53,508 bases of DNA, from assembly GCA_002862545.1 (NCBI GenBank), contig PKDJ01000295.1:1-53508 (forward strand), in the 5' to 3' direction. The notes beneath the pieces were generated by a model. It made no database searches and was not told where the DNA came from. It worked only from the letters and a program-made list of their open reading frames with translations. Position 1 is the first letter of the stretch. Each line of letters starts with the position of its first letter. The position numbers were made by a program, and so were the translations under genes. Source of the DNA: Pseudomonadota bacterium (GTDB lineage: Bacteria; Myxococcota_A; UBA796; GCA-2862545). Below are positions 1-8,173 of this stretch, one piece after another.

Positions 1-242
1 TTCCCGTGGCTGGGCGTCGAGCTGACCTCTGACGTGTGTGGACCAGACGCGGCCGCTCGGTGCTGGAGCGGGGATCGGGGGACTTCCTCTTTGACGACGC
101 GGCTTCGGACTCCGGAGTCCGAGGCTCCAATCACGAACGAACTCTGTGCCCTCCGCCTCGGAGGGTGCGTTGCGGGGTCCGAAGTCCGCGTCGGTCCATC
201 TCAACCGCCTCCCTTCATGGTCGAGGCACCGAGGGGCATCGC
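1..242. other. Intergenic stretch, no supported gene
   Basis: I see no convincing coding region here: the short ORFs have no recognisable domain and no good ribosome binding site. It holds an 18-bp perfect palindrome at 105-122 (core CGGACTCCGGAGTCCG). It also holds a short hairpin at 149-165, a 7-bp stem CCCTCCG/CGGAGGG with a 3-nt loop. The hairpin lies downstream of the minus-strand esterase gene and could end its transcript, but no T-run follows it on either strand. Confidence 0.5.
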
Positions 243-1556
243 CTACCAGGACGGGCAGTCCGGGGCGCCAGGCTGCCGAGCGGCCTCGACCACGTCTCCC
301 TCCAGCCAGCCCGACAGCGCCAGCGCGTAGCTGACGATGCTGCGGCTCTCGGGTGTTCTTCGGAGGATGTTCCTGCCGAAGCGTCGACCGCCCTCACCGT
401 AGGAGAAGAGCGCCGTGTGCTTGCCACAGCGGGGCACGAACCACCCCGGCGGCGTGTCGGCCGGGTAGACGGGCGGCGCTTCACGTCCGGGCGCATCCTC
501 GGCGATGCTGGCGAGCGCCTCGACTTGTGCCCGGACTCCCTCGGAGCAGTCGTCCCGGCACACGACTGGATCCCATTGGTCCTGATGAATGAAGAAGGGG
601 GTGCGCACGTGATTCATCACGACGTGCTGTGCCTCGAGGCACACGTGGGGGTCGTCAGGATGGTGCGCGAGGCAGGCCTCGGGGGCCTGAGTGCCCCAGA
701 AGTCTGGTCCAGCCGAGCCCGTGGCGAAGTCGAGGATGAGGGCCTCTGCCTCTGCCGCGAACACACCCGAGTAGGCCGCGCCGCCGAGCACCTCTCCACC
801 CGGTGGGAAGAAGCTGTCGAAGACCGCTCGCACGTCGGCCTCGGGAGCTGCAAGGGCCACCCGATCCGCCACGCGATCGATCTGCAGCATCAAGCCGAGG
901 GCGCCCGCCGAGGTACCGCCGAGCAGCACGCGCTCGGCGTCCGCCAGCGCTGGGAGGCCCGCCTCGTCGAGGGCCGCACGCCCAACAGACAGCTCCTCCA
1001 CCACCGCGTCGAGGATGTCGGCCCCGTGAAAACCGATGCGGTAGCTGAGCCCGGGGTCGTCCGGGTCGGAGGCGACGATGTCCTGGCGGCCCGTCCAGAA
1101 GTCGGAGCTGCAGTAGGACACCACCACGTGGGTCCAGTCTCGGAACGGGTTGCTGGGGTGAGGAAACAGCGCGCCGAAGCCGGGCATCGTGTCAGGCTCG
1201 GCCGCGGAGCTCATCAGATCGCGATCGTAGACGCCGGTGCCGCACCACCGCGCGGCGCAGGTCGCGGCGTCGTAGCAGCCCTCTCCGCCCTCGAGCAGCA
1301 CCAGCCAGCGGTTGGCATCGATGCCACTTCCCGGGCGCACGAAGTAGGTGCCCGGCGTGCCGTCGTTGCACGTGGCCTCCGGCGCGAAGGGAGCTGACGG
1401 CTCTGCAGGATCGAGAGAGGTCCTGAGCATCACTCGCTCGAGTCGATTGCCGGGCCAGCCCGGTCGCTCGTCGGAGCCATCGACACAGTCTGGTCCAAAG
1501 TCCGCTTCGGCCAGGCCCGGCACCCCACCGAGTGCGACCGCCGCCCACAACCACAT
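243..1556 (-). CDS. Pectinacetylesterase-like secreted serine esterase
   Basis: 437 residues. The N-terminus (MWLWAAVALGGVPGLAEA) is a probable cleavable signal peptide, so the enzyme should be exported. Seen in the sequence: LLEGGEGCYD near residue 87, matching the family's GG-W/G-C strand, a Cys-rich stretch AARWCGTGVYD, and the nucleophile motif GGTSAGA with Ser216. The order and length fit the pectinacetylesterase/Notum esterase family, which removes acyl groups from polysaccharides or other exported substrates; the actual substrate is not visible. The ATG at 1556 was chosen over a further upstream ATG at 1979 because only it puts the signal peptide at the N-terminus and leaves room for the divergent tmcA gene. 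Divergent from tmcA, with about 57 bp between. Confidence 0.8.
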   Translation of the reverse strand: MWLWAAVALGGVPGLAEADFGPDCVDGSDERPGWPGNRLERVMLRTSLDPAEPSAPFAPEATCNDGTPGTYFVRPGSGIDANRWLVLLEGGEGCYDAATCAARWCGTGVYDRDLMSSAAEPDTMPGFGALFPHPSNPFRDWTHVVVSYCSSDFWTGRQDIVASDPDDPGLSYRIGFHGADILDAVVEELSVGRAALDEAGLPALADAERVLLGGTSAGALGLMLQIDRVADRVALAAPEADVRAVFDSFFPPGGEVLGGAAYSGVFAAEAEALILDFATGSAGPDFWGTQAPEACLAHHPDDPHVCLEAQHVVMNHVRTPFFIHQDQWDPVVCRDDCSEGVRAQVEALASIAEDAPGREAPPVYPADTPPGWFVPRCGKHTALFSYGEGGRRFGRNILRRTPESRSIVSYALALSGWLEGDVVEAARQPGAPDCPSW

Positions 1557-1613
1557 GGCGTCTCCCGCACTGCCAGAGTAGCCCGAGGCTGCGTCACCGT
1601 CTTTGGAGGTTCC

Positions 1614-3512
1614 ATCCCCGCACACCGTCAGCTCCAGATCGTCCGCGGCGACCGGCACGAGACCGCGAGTGCTGCTGCCGAGCGCGTTGCGGCCTGGGCA
1701 GCCGAGGCGGTGCTCCACGTGGGCGAGACAGAGGGCCCCTGGCAGTCGGTCTCCCTCGGTGGACTGACGCGCTGGCTCGGCGGTGCTGTCGATGCCGTGG
1801 TCCTCGACCTTCACGACGGTCTCGACCTCGACGCACTCGGTCGCGCCCACGGCCTGATCCGCGGAGGAGGCTCGCTGATCCTGCGCCTCCCCATCGAGAC
1901 CCCCCGACGGGATGCTCTCGCCCCCTGGCCCTTCACCGCCCGTGACGTGGGCACCGAGAGCTGGGAGCGCCTCGAGCATGCCCTCGAGCGCACCTGGCGC
2001 CCGGGCCGCAAGTCCACATCGGCCCAGGATGATGTCCAGGCGCTCTCCGCACTTCGGTCCTGGCTGGAGGGCCCCGCCGGCTCCATACGGGCCGTGCTCG
2101 GCAGACGGGGACGCGGCAAGTCCACCACTCTCGGTCGGGCGCTGTCAGGCGCGTCTGGGCTCGTGATCACCGGCCCCACGCCCGCCTCCGTAGCGCAGCT
2201 TCGCCGGACCCTGGGCGCCGATGCACCGCCCTGGACGCCCCCCGTGCTCGCGCTCCGTGCGCCCGGGTCCGTGCTCTGCGTCGATGAGGCCGCACAGCTG
2301 CCCGTGGCCCTACTCTCCGGCCTCGCCCGGGCCTGGGAGGGCCGCCATCGCCTCTTCGCGACCACGACGGACGGCTACGAAGGCACCGGCCAGGGCTTCC
2401 GCCTGCGCTTCCTCGACCGACACGATGCCGTGCGCCACACGCTCACCACGCCCCGACGCTGGGCTCCTGGCGACCCGCTCGAGGCCTTCGTCGACCACCT
2501 GCTCCTCACAGAGACCACGCCCGTCACGGCCTCGACGAGGGCTCTCCGCCACGCCGTGCTTCCACACGCACTCGGTCCCCGTGATCTCGCGGAGGTCGTC
2601 GGACTGCTGCGGCAGGCTCACTACCGAACCACGCCCGGCGACATCGAGCGCCTCCTCGACGCGCCGAACCTCACACTCCACGCCCTCCTCGCCGACACCG
2701 GCATCGTCGCAGTGAACCTGGTCGCCACCGAGGGAGACCTGCCCGCCCAGGTCATCGACGACCTGCAGCTCCGTGGGCGCATCCGTGGCCACGCGCTGCC
2801 CGACACCCTCGTGTGCCATGCCGGCGCCGCCGATGCGGGCAGCGTGCCCTGGATTCGCAGCGTGCGGATCGCCGTCCATCCAGATCTGCGACGGCGGGGA
2901 CTCGCGACCCGCCTCGCCACAGCCGTGCAGCGCTACCATGCGGGACGCACCTTCGGGACCGTGTTCTCTGCCGACGCTGGAGTGATCCGCTTCCGCCGCT
3001 CCCTCGGCTACCGGGTGGTGCGGCTGGGCGTGGCGGCCAGCGCACGCACGGGCGGTGTCTCGGTGGTGATGGCGCGCCCCTCTCCCTCGACGCTGCCCCT
3101 GATTGCCCGTCTGCGTGGTGATCTCGCTCGCGACCTTCCTTGCCTCGTGCGGCGCCTCGCTGCGGATCTGGGGCCCGGGCTCGACACCGCGGCGCTGGCC
3201 TGCATCGAGGAGGGACTGGGGCCCGCCGCCCCTCTCTCCGACACCGAGCGAGACGCCGCCGTCCGCGCCATCGCCACGGGGCCACGCCCAGCCGACACCG
3301 CGCCGACCGCACTCCGCGCCTGGCTCACGCTCCACGCCGACGACCTCGCCACCTGCCCCGAGGCCGACCAAGCCCTCCTCCGCGCGCGGCTACTGGACGA
3401 CCTCTCCTGGTCCGACACGGCCGAGGTCGCGGGGATGGACGCCCCCCACCATGCCCAGAAGGCTCTCAAGCGAGCTCTGCGAGCGCTGTACACCCGGGTG
3501 ATGTCTCCCTGA
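1614..3512 (+). CDS. tmcA: tRNA(Met) cytidine acetyltransferase TmcA, probable AUC start
   Basis: TmcA acetylates the wobble cytidine of elongator tRNA-Met using acetyl-CoA and ATP. From 1614 the product is about 632 residues, close to the E. coli enzyme (about 670). Visible: Walker A GRRGRGKST (about residues 163-171), Walker B-like VLCVDEAA (about 220-227), a GNAT domain with the acetyl-CoA-binding VHPDLRRRGLA (about 418-431), and a helical C-terminal tRNA-binding region. The first ATG, GTG or TTG in frame is GTG at 1710, which would cut off the first strand of the N-terminal domain. TmcA-like sequence (RQLQIVRGD) continues upstream to an ATC at 1614 preceded by GGAGG with 4-nt spacing, so I place the start there; GTG 1710 is the conservative alternative. 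Its stop lies 4 bp from the stop of the convergent next gene. Confidence 0.88.
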   Translation: MPAHRQLQIVRGDRHETASAAAERVAAWAAEAVLHVGETEGPWQSVSLGGLTRWLGGAVDAVVLDLHDGLDLDALGRAHGLIRGGGSLILRLPIETPRRDALAPWPFTARDVGTESWERLEHALERTWRPGRKSTSAQDDVQALSALRSWLEGPAGSIRAVLGRRGRGKSTTLGRALSGASGLVITGPTPASVAQLRRTLGADAPPWTPPVLALRAPGSVLCVDEAAQLPVALLSGLARAWEGRHRLFATTTDGYEGTGQGFRLRFLDRHDAVRHTLTTPRRWAPGDPLEAFVDHLLLTETTPVTASTRALRHAVLPHALGPRDLAEVVGLLRQAHYRTTPGDIERLLDAPNLTLHALLADTGIVAVNLVATEGDLPAQVIDDLQLRGRIRGHALPDTLVCHAGAADAGSVPWIRSVRIAVHPDLRRRGLATRLATAVQRYHAGRTFGTVFSADAGVIRFRRSLGYRVVRLGVAASARTGGVSVVMARPSPSTLPLIARLRGDLARDLPCLVRRLAADLGPGLDTAALACIEEGLGPAAPLSDTERDAAVRAIATGPRPADTAPTALRAWLTLHADDLATCPEADQALLRARLLDDLSWSDTAEVAGMDAPHHAQKALKRALRALYTRVMSP

Positions 3513-3515
3513 GGC

Positions 3516-4958
3516 TCAGTCGCCGAAGCGACGGACCGTGATGCCCTCGGCATCGCCGGCCGCCAGCCGTGCACCCGCCCCGCCTCGCAGCACGCTGTCG
3601 AGAAAATCGACCGTGTAGGCCGCCGCCGCCGCGTGACCGTCAGCCGCCGACCAGGCACCGGTGTCGAGGTCGACGTAGGGCGAGTCTGCGTGATGACCCA
3701 GATCCCACAGAGCACCGGGACCGGACTCGACCAGCTCCACACTCCACGAGCGGGTGAGGGTCTCGGTCAGCACCGTCTCCCGCAGGGGCTCATCGGCGAA
3801 GCGCGTGCCCGTGGACACCACGAGCAGCGCCTGCCCGGTCTTGCCCTCCACGACATCCGCCGAGGGGGTGCCATCGAGATCGACGCAGGCGAGCAGCCGG
3901 CTGTCCGCGCGGCAGGCATCGATGGCGGCCGTGCCGCCGAGGCCGACCCCGACGTGCACCACCCGGGACCGGTCGAGGAGCTCCTCGAAGCGCAGGTCGC
4001 TGCTGCTCCAGTCCGCGACGGTGTCGAGCAGCTGGCTCGCGTCCTCCACCCACACGTCGACGACATCGTCGAAGGTCACGTCCTCGACCTCCGGCACGGT
4101 GGCGTCCGTGCCGTCGGGCAGGATGCTGGGGATGCCACTGAATGGTGGATTGACGCCGACGACGACGTAGCCGTGACTCGCGAGCTCGGTCGCGAGAGCC
4201 CCGTGGGCTGCCACCGGGCCATCACCTGGCGTGAGGAGGATCACGGGCCAGGCATCCACGGGCCTCACCCACTGCACCGGCACACCGACGTGGGCGTGGC
4301 CCAGCACCCGGTCGAAGTGGTCCGGTGCGAGGCCGTACCAGCCGGCGGCGCTCTGGGCCTCGGCGAGGTTCAGGTAGGACGCCCCCGGCTGAGCTCCCGG
4401 GCCCACCTCGGTCGGGAACCACACCTGCACGGGGAGCACCCGCGGACGCCCGGTGGCCGTCAGAGGGTCGTCGCGGTCCCCTGGTGCCGAGGTGAGCAGC
4501 GTGCCGACTGGCCACGGCCCCGTCGGTCGAGGAAGCTCGGTGAGCAGCGCCGCCGCCGTGAAGCCGAGGTCCCAGCCCGTGGCAGAGCCGTTCCAGGCCT
4601 CCCCCTCGAGGACGACACGACCCGCCTCACCTCCGAGAAGAGCCTCCACGTCAGCGCTCGAGACCCGCCACACCGAGTCCGTCAGGCCGTCGCCGTCGAC
4701 ATCCTCGGGCGTGGGGTCGGCCAGCTCCACGGACGCCGACCGATCCCAGCTCCACAGCGCGACTTGCTCGAGTGCCAGGGGATCGACGGCCTCGTTGGCC
4801 AGGCCCGCCACGGCCACCTCGCCCGCGCCCTCGAGGACGTTGGGCCAGGCCCCCGGGAACAGATCCACGCGCAGGTCGAGGGAGGCCGTCGGCTCAGGCG
4901 ACACCACGATCGGCTCGGGCTCGGGCTCGGCACAGGCGAGGAGAAGCAGGCTGACCAT
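3516..4958 (-). CDS. Alpha/beta-hydrolase-like lipoprotein (PAF-acetylhydrolase type) lacking the nucleophile serine
   Basis: 480 residues. The N-terminus MVSLLLLAC is a short lipoprotein signal, followed by a Glu/Pro linker (AEPEPEPI). The C-terminal two thirds reads like a platelet-activating-factor acetylhydrolase/dienelactone-hydrolase fold: VILLTPGDGPVAAHGALA, HGYVVVGVNPP, then the expected elbow HVGVGLGGTAA. The usual G-x-S-x-G is G337-V-G339-L-G341, so the nucleophile is glycine. A late GHHADSPY could supply the histidine. An EDVDGDGLTD segment looks calcium-binding. I infer a catalytically altered or binding-only surface lipoprotein. It is convergent with tmcA, with 3 bp between stop codons. 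Confidence 0.7.
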   Translation of the reverse strand: MVSLLLLACAEPEPEPIVVSPEPTASLDLRVDLFPGAWPNVLEGAGEVAVAGLANEAVDPLALEQVALWSWDRSASVELADPTPEDVDGDGLTDSVWRVSSADVEALLGGEAGRVVLEGEAWNGSATGWDLGFTAAALLTELPRPTGPWPVGTLLTSAPGDRDDPLTATGRPRVLPVQVWFPTEVGPGAQPGASYLNLAEAQSAAGWYGLAPDHFDRVLGHAHVGVPVQWVRPVDAWPVILLTPGDGPVAAHGALATELASHGYVVVGVNPPFSGIPSILPDGTDATVPEVEDVTFDDVVDVWVEDASQLLDTVADWSSSDLRFEELLDRSRVVHVGVGLGGTAAIDACRADSRLLACVDLDGTPSADVVEGKTGQALLVVSTGTRFADEPLRETVLTETLTRSWSVELVESGPGALWDLGHHADSPYVDLDTGAWSAADGHAAAAAYTVDFLDSVLRGGAGARLAAGDAEGITVRRFGD

Positions 4959-5422
4959 GCTGCTTCTTGCCGCTCCGCATCTAGTCTGTCCAGCCTCCGT
5001 GATGGAAGTCTACAAGGCATCGGGTGGCAGCGCCCGGTGGACTCCGGGACACACCCTCCAGATGCCTACCCGCGCCGCGGGCACGGAGCCTCAGCCCGGA
5101 CACCCGAGTGAGCCTCCGCCGGACGAGCAGGACTCCTCGGGGTCGGGAACGCTCGGCACCGAGCCCTCGCGGTCGGCATCGAGATCCGGACAGAGCCAGA
5201 CGTGGACTGTGAACATGAGCGCCTCCTGCCCCGTAGCAAGCAAGACACGTGCCCACGGACGGGGTTCCCAAGACCCTCAACTTCCCCACTTCGTGACGTG
5301 CGAGCACGTGCACCGCGTGCCACTCGGGAGGCACCCGTCGCCGAAGGCACGCGGGGGCCACAGTCCCTCCGCACTCCCCAGCTGCCGTCGCGGGGGATAC
5401 GGCAGCCCCGTGGAGGTGCTCA
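4959..5422. other. Long non-coding gap before the lamin-tail lipoprotein gene
   Basis: This 464-bp gap holds no large gene I can support. The only candidate is a 41-codon minus-strand ORF at 5091-5216 with a good ribosome binding site, listed separately. The plus-strand ORFs lack ribosome binding sites and recognisable domains. The right end carries the GGAGG (5412-5416) that serves the next gene. Both flanking genes point away from the gap, so it should hold two divergent promoters; I could not pick convincing -35/-10 pairs. Confidence 0.5.
5091..5216 (-). CDS. Candidate 41-aa peptide with Ser/Gly/Cys-rich tail
   Basis: A 41-codon ORF begins with ATG at 5216, preceded on the minus strand by GGAGG with 5-nt spacing, matching the ribosome binding sites of real genes here. 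The peptide has a hydrophobic start (MFTVHVWLC), an acidic middle (DLDADREG, DPEE) and a tail ESCSSGGGSLGCPG. It lies alone in a 464-bp gap. I do not recognise it. The acidic-leader plus Ser/Cys-rich tail resembles some modified-peptide precursors, but no maturation enzyme is nearby. It may be chance. Confidence 0.22.
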   Translation of the reverse strand: MFTVHVWLCPDLDADREGSVPSVPDPEESCSSGGGSLGCPG

Positions 5423-6628
5423 CTGACACCCGGCTCCGCTTCGTCCCACCTGGGCCTGCTGGCCCTGCTCGCCATCACCGCCTGCGGCTCCTCGGCAGAG
5501 CTCGCTGCAGACACCGGCACGACGTCACCTGCTCCCGACACCGAGAGCTCGACGCCCACGGGCACGACGAGCACCGGCTCCACGCCCACCGGAGCCACCC
5601 CCGCGGGCACGACGAGCACCGGATCGAGCCCGACCACCGACACGGCTCCTCCCGTCGACACCGCGCCACCGCCGCCCGACTCACTGCAGCTGTGCATCAA
5701 CGAGCTTCAGCCCTCGAACCAGTCGACGCTCTGGCTCGACGGTGAGACGCCCGACTGGATCGAGCTCCACAACCCGACTGCAGCCGTGGTCGATCTCGAG
5801 GGGTGGTCACTGTCCGACGACCCCGACGACCCTACCCGCCACGTGATTCCGTCCTCTCTGCTCGTCGAGCCCGGCGGCTTCGTGCTGCTGTACGCTGACG
5901 GGTCACCCGAGCTCGGCCCCGCACACCTCGACTTCGGCCTCGACGCCGACGGCGAGGCGGTCGTCCTCCGTGACCCGTGGGCCAACACCAGCGTCGTCGC
6001 CTACGGCGAGGTGGGCGCCGACGTCGCCGTGGCGCGCGACACGGACTGCGGTGAGGCGTGGGTGTTCCCCTTCCGCGGCACCCCTGGCGCGAGCAACCTC
6101 TCCGAGCCGCTGCCGCCCGTCGAAGAGCTGGTGGTCCCCCGCAACAGCGACTGGGCATGGCGTGCGGCACTCGAGGCCCCCGAGGCGGACTGGGCGCTGC
6201 CGGAGTTCGATGACTCGAGCTGGGAGCGCGGCCCCGGCCCGCTCGGCTTCGGGGATGCCCACATCGTCACGGTCCTGCCCACAGACGAGGTGATCCCGAC
6301 CGCCTACTTCCGCGGCCGCTTCGAGGTCGACGACCCAGACCGAGTGGTCGGGCTGCTCGGATCCACGCTTCGCGACGACGGTGCCGTCGTGTGGCTCAAC
6401 GGAGTCGAGATCACGCGGCTCTCGATGCCCGACGGGCCGATCGAGCACGCGACGCCCGCAGCGGCGACCATCTCGGGTGCAGCCGAGCAGGCCTACGTGC
6501 CCTGGGCGGCCGGCCCCGAAGCCCTCGTCCCCGGCGAGAACCTCCTCGCCGTGGAAGTACACCAGTTCAGTCCCGAGAGCTCCGACATCGGCTTCGATCT
6601 GGAGCTCAGCCTGCTCGTGCGCCCCTGA
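5423..6628 (+). CDS. Lamin-tail-domain lipoprotein with C-terminal beta-sandwich, probable CUG start
   Basis: About 401 residues from 5423. The frame opens with a hydrophobic lipoprotein signal (LGLLALLAITAC), then a Ser/Thr/Gly-rich linker of about 60 residues. Next comes a lamin-tail (LTD) domain with hallmarks LCINELQPSN, DWIELHNP, VVDLEGWSLSDD and SLLVEPGGFVLLYADG. The last 160 residues form a beta-sandwich (YFRGRFEVDD, WLNGVEITR, NLLAVEVHQ) of the kind that accompanies LTD/CotH proteins. The first ATG, GTG or TTG in frame is GTG 5786, inside the LTD domain, which would delete the signal peptide. CTG at 5423 has GGAGG six bases upstream, so I infer a CUG start. Likely cell-surface. Convergent with the CotH-kinase gene, 6 bp apart. 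Confidence 0.75.
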   Translation: MTPGSASSHLGLLALLAITACGSSAELAADTGTTSPAPDTESSTPTGTTSTGSTPTGATPAGTTSTGSSPTTDTAPPVDTAPPPPDSLQLCINELQPSNQSTLWLDGETPDWIELHNPTAAVVDLEGWSLSDDPDDPTRHVIPSSLLVEPGGFVLLYADGSPELGPAHLDFGLDADGEAVVLRDPWANTSVVAYGEVGADVAVARDTDCGEAWVFPFRGTPGASNLSEPLPPVEELVVPRNSDWAWRAALEAPEADWALPEFDDSSWERGPGPLGFGDAHIVTVLPTDEVIPTAYFRGRFEVDDPDRVVGLLGSTLRDDGAVVWLNGVEITRLSMPDGPIEHATPAAATISGAAEQAYVPWAAGPEALVPGENLLAVEVHQFSPESSDIGFDLELSLLVRP

Positions 6629-6634
6629 CGCAGA

Positions 6635-8029
6635 CTAGAGGCCCCAGAAGTCCCCGAGGTCTGCCGAGCGCTCCGACACCAGCTCCGCGAGATCGCGGCG
6701 GGCGCGCCCCACATCGTCGTCGCCACACTCCTTCCGCGGATCGGCGAGGGCGGCCTCGAGGGTGAGGTCACCCCACTGCTCCATCCGCGCCTCGAGGTCC
6801 ATGGCATCGAGGGTGTCGAGGACCTCGGCGACGGCCTCGCGGTGGGCATCGGTGCAGACCGGATCGTCGTAGCAGGCCTCGGCGAGCTCGCCCGTGGGGC
6901 GCGACCAGTCGAAGAAGATGTCCCAGAAGGTCTCATCGAGCGCGAGGTCGAGGTCGAAGGGCAGCACCACAGCCCGGCCCTCGACAGAGGGGTCGAAGTA
7001 GACCCGGTAGTTGTTCTGGTTCAGCGCGTAGCCGTCCCAGTTGTCGACCCACTGCTCGACGGCCAGGAAGCGGTGGAGGCGCTCCATGTCCACGACCGCG
7101 CCCGTCTCGGCGTAGAAGTCCGGCGTGCGGCGAGAGGTCGCGATGACCTCGGACACTCGCGCCACGTCCTCGTTGCCCACGTCGACCCCTTCCTCCAGCT
7201 GGAAGAGCGGCCAGAGATCGGCCTCGAAGTCGAGGGTCACGGTATCGAAGCTGCCGTCATAGACGTACTTGCCATCGTAGAGGTTGCCTGAGGGGTCCTC
7301 GAAGTGATGCTCGAGGTAGCGATCGTCCTGCGTCTCGACGAGCTGATACAGCCCATAGGGCTCGCCGTTGAGCGTCACGGTCGCGAAGGTGATGCGCGAC
7401 GCAGGCACGCCGACCTCTCGAAAGGCCTCGTAGGCGACCTTCTCGATCAGGAAGCTGCAGTCCACGACGCTGTTGTTCAGCGTCAGCGTCTCGACGCCGA
7501 ACAGACGCTGGCCGCCAATGTACTGGTTGAAGTCGATCTTGAACTTGGGCTTCTCGTCCAGCTCACGGAACGAGCCGATCTTGCCGCGGAGCCGCACGCC
7601 CACGAGGTCGAGGTGCACGCCATCGACCGTCACGGAGCCGGGAACATAGGTGTAGCCGTCGTTCGTCAGCGCCACGACCGAGTCGTCGGGCAGCGTGATG
7701 GCCACCTCGTGGACGACGGTGTCGTCGAACAGGGCCTCGGACTCATCGCCCGGTGAGCCCGCGTCTTCCTCGTCGACCACGGGCTCGGTCGAGGTCGTAC
7801 CTCCTGTCGTCGGACCCGTCGTCGACGTGCCCGTGGTGGGCGTGTCCGTCGTCGATGTGCTCGTGGTGGAGGTGCCACTCGTGGACGACGTGGTGCCGGA
7901 CGAGGGGGTGTCCGTCGGCAGCGTCTCCGAGGAGGACGGCTCGGTGGTGGACGAGTTCGCGGGCTCGGAGCGCGAGCGGCCCGTCTCGTCGACGGTACAG
8001 GCTGCGAGCGTGAGGAGCAGTGTGAGCAT
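6635..8029 (-). CDS. CotH-kinase family lipoprotein
   Basis: 464 residues from ATG 8029. The N-terminus MLTLLLTLAAC is a lipoprotein signal, followed by a roughly 75-residue Ser/Thr/Gly linker. The rest is a CotH domain: VGVRLRGKIGSFRELDEKP, KFKIDFNQYIGG, ETLTLNNSVVDCSFLIEKVA, GEPYGLYQLVETQDD, DNWDGYALNQNNYRVYF and VVLPFDLDLAL follow in the family's usual order. CotH proteins are atypical protein kinases, first known from Bacillus spore coats, and exported forms are common in large-genome bacteria. The neighbouring lamin-tail protein carries the domain most often joined to CotH. The ATG at 8029 was preferred to an upstream ATG (8086) that would bury the signal peptide. Confidence 0.85.
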   Translation of the reverse strand: MLTLLLTLAACTVDETGRSRSEPANSSTTEPSSSETLPTDTPSSGTTSSTSGTSTTSTSTTDTPTTGTSTTGPTTGGTTSTEPVVDEEDAGSPGDESEALFDDTVVHEVAITLPDDSVVALTNDGYTYVPGSVTVDGVHLDLVGVRLRGKIGSFRELDEKPKFKIDFNQYIGGQRLFGVETLTLNNSVVDCSFLIEKVAYEAFREVGVPASRITFATVTLNGEPYGLYQLVETQDDRYLEHHFEDPSGNLYDGKYVYDGSFDTVTLDFEADLWPLFQLEEGVDVGNEDVARVSEVIATSRRTPDFYAETGAVVDMERLHRFLAVEQWVDNWDGYALNQNNYRVYFDPSVEGRAVVLPFDLDLALDETFWDIFFDWSRPTGELAEACYDDPVCTDAHREAVAEVLDTLDAMDLEARMEQWGDLTLEAALADPRKECGDDDVGRARRDLAELVSERSADLGDFWGL

Positions 8030-8173
8030 GCACACGCCATAGCCCACCGCAGGCGGGGCGTCGTCGTCGAGCGCGCGTGGCTGCACAGAATGAGGCCCTC
8101 GCCAGCCCAGTCCGGCCTCGTCGCCCGAGGTGGGGGGCTGCTCTTCAGCCCTTCCGCGATGGAGATGCCGGGC

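Noticed and set aside
105..122. 18-bp perfect palindrome considered as an operator or attachment site
   Set aside because: There is no second copy, no flanking integrase and no nearby start, so nothing ties it to a function.
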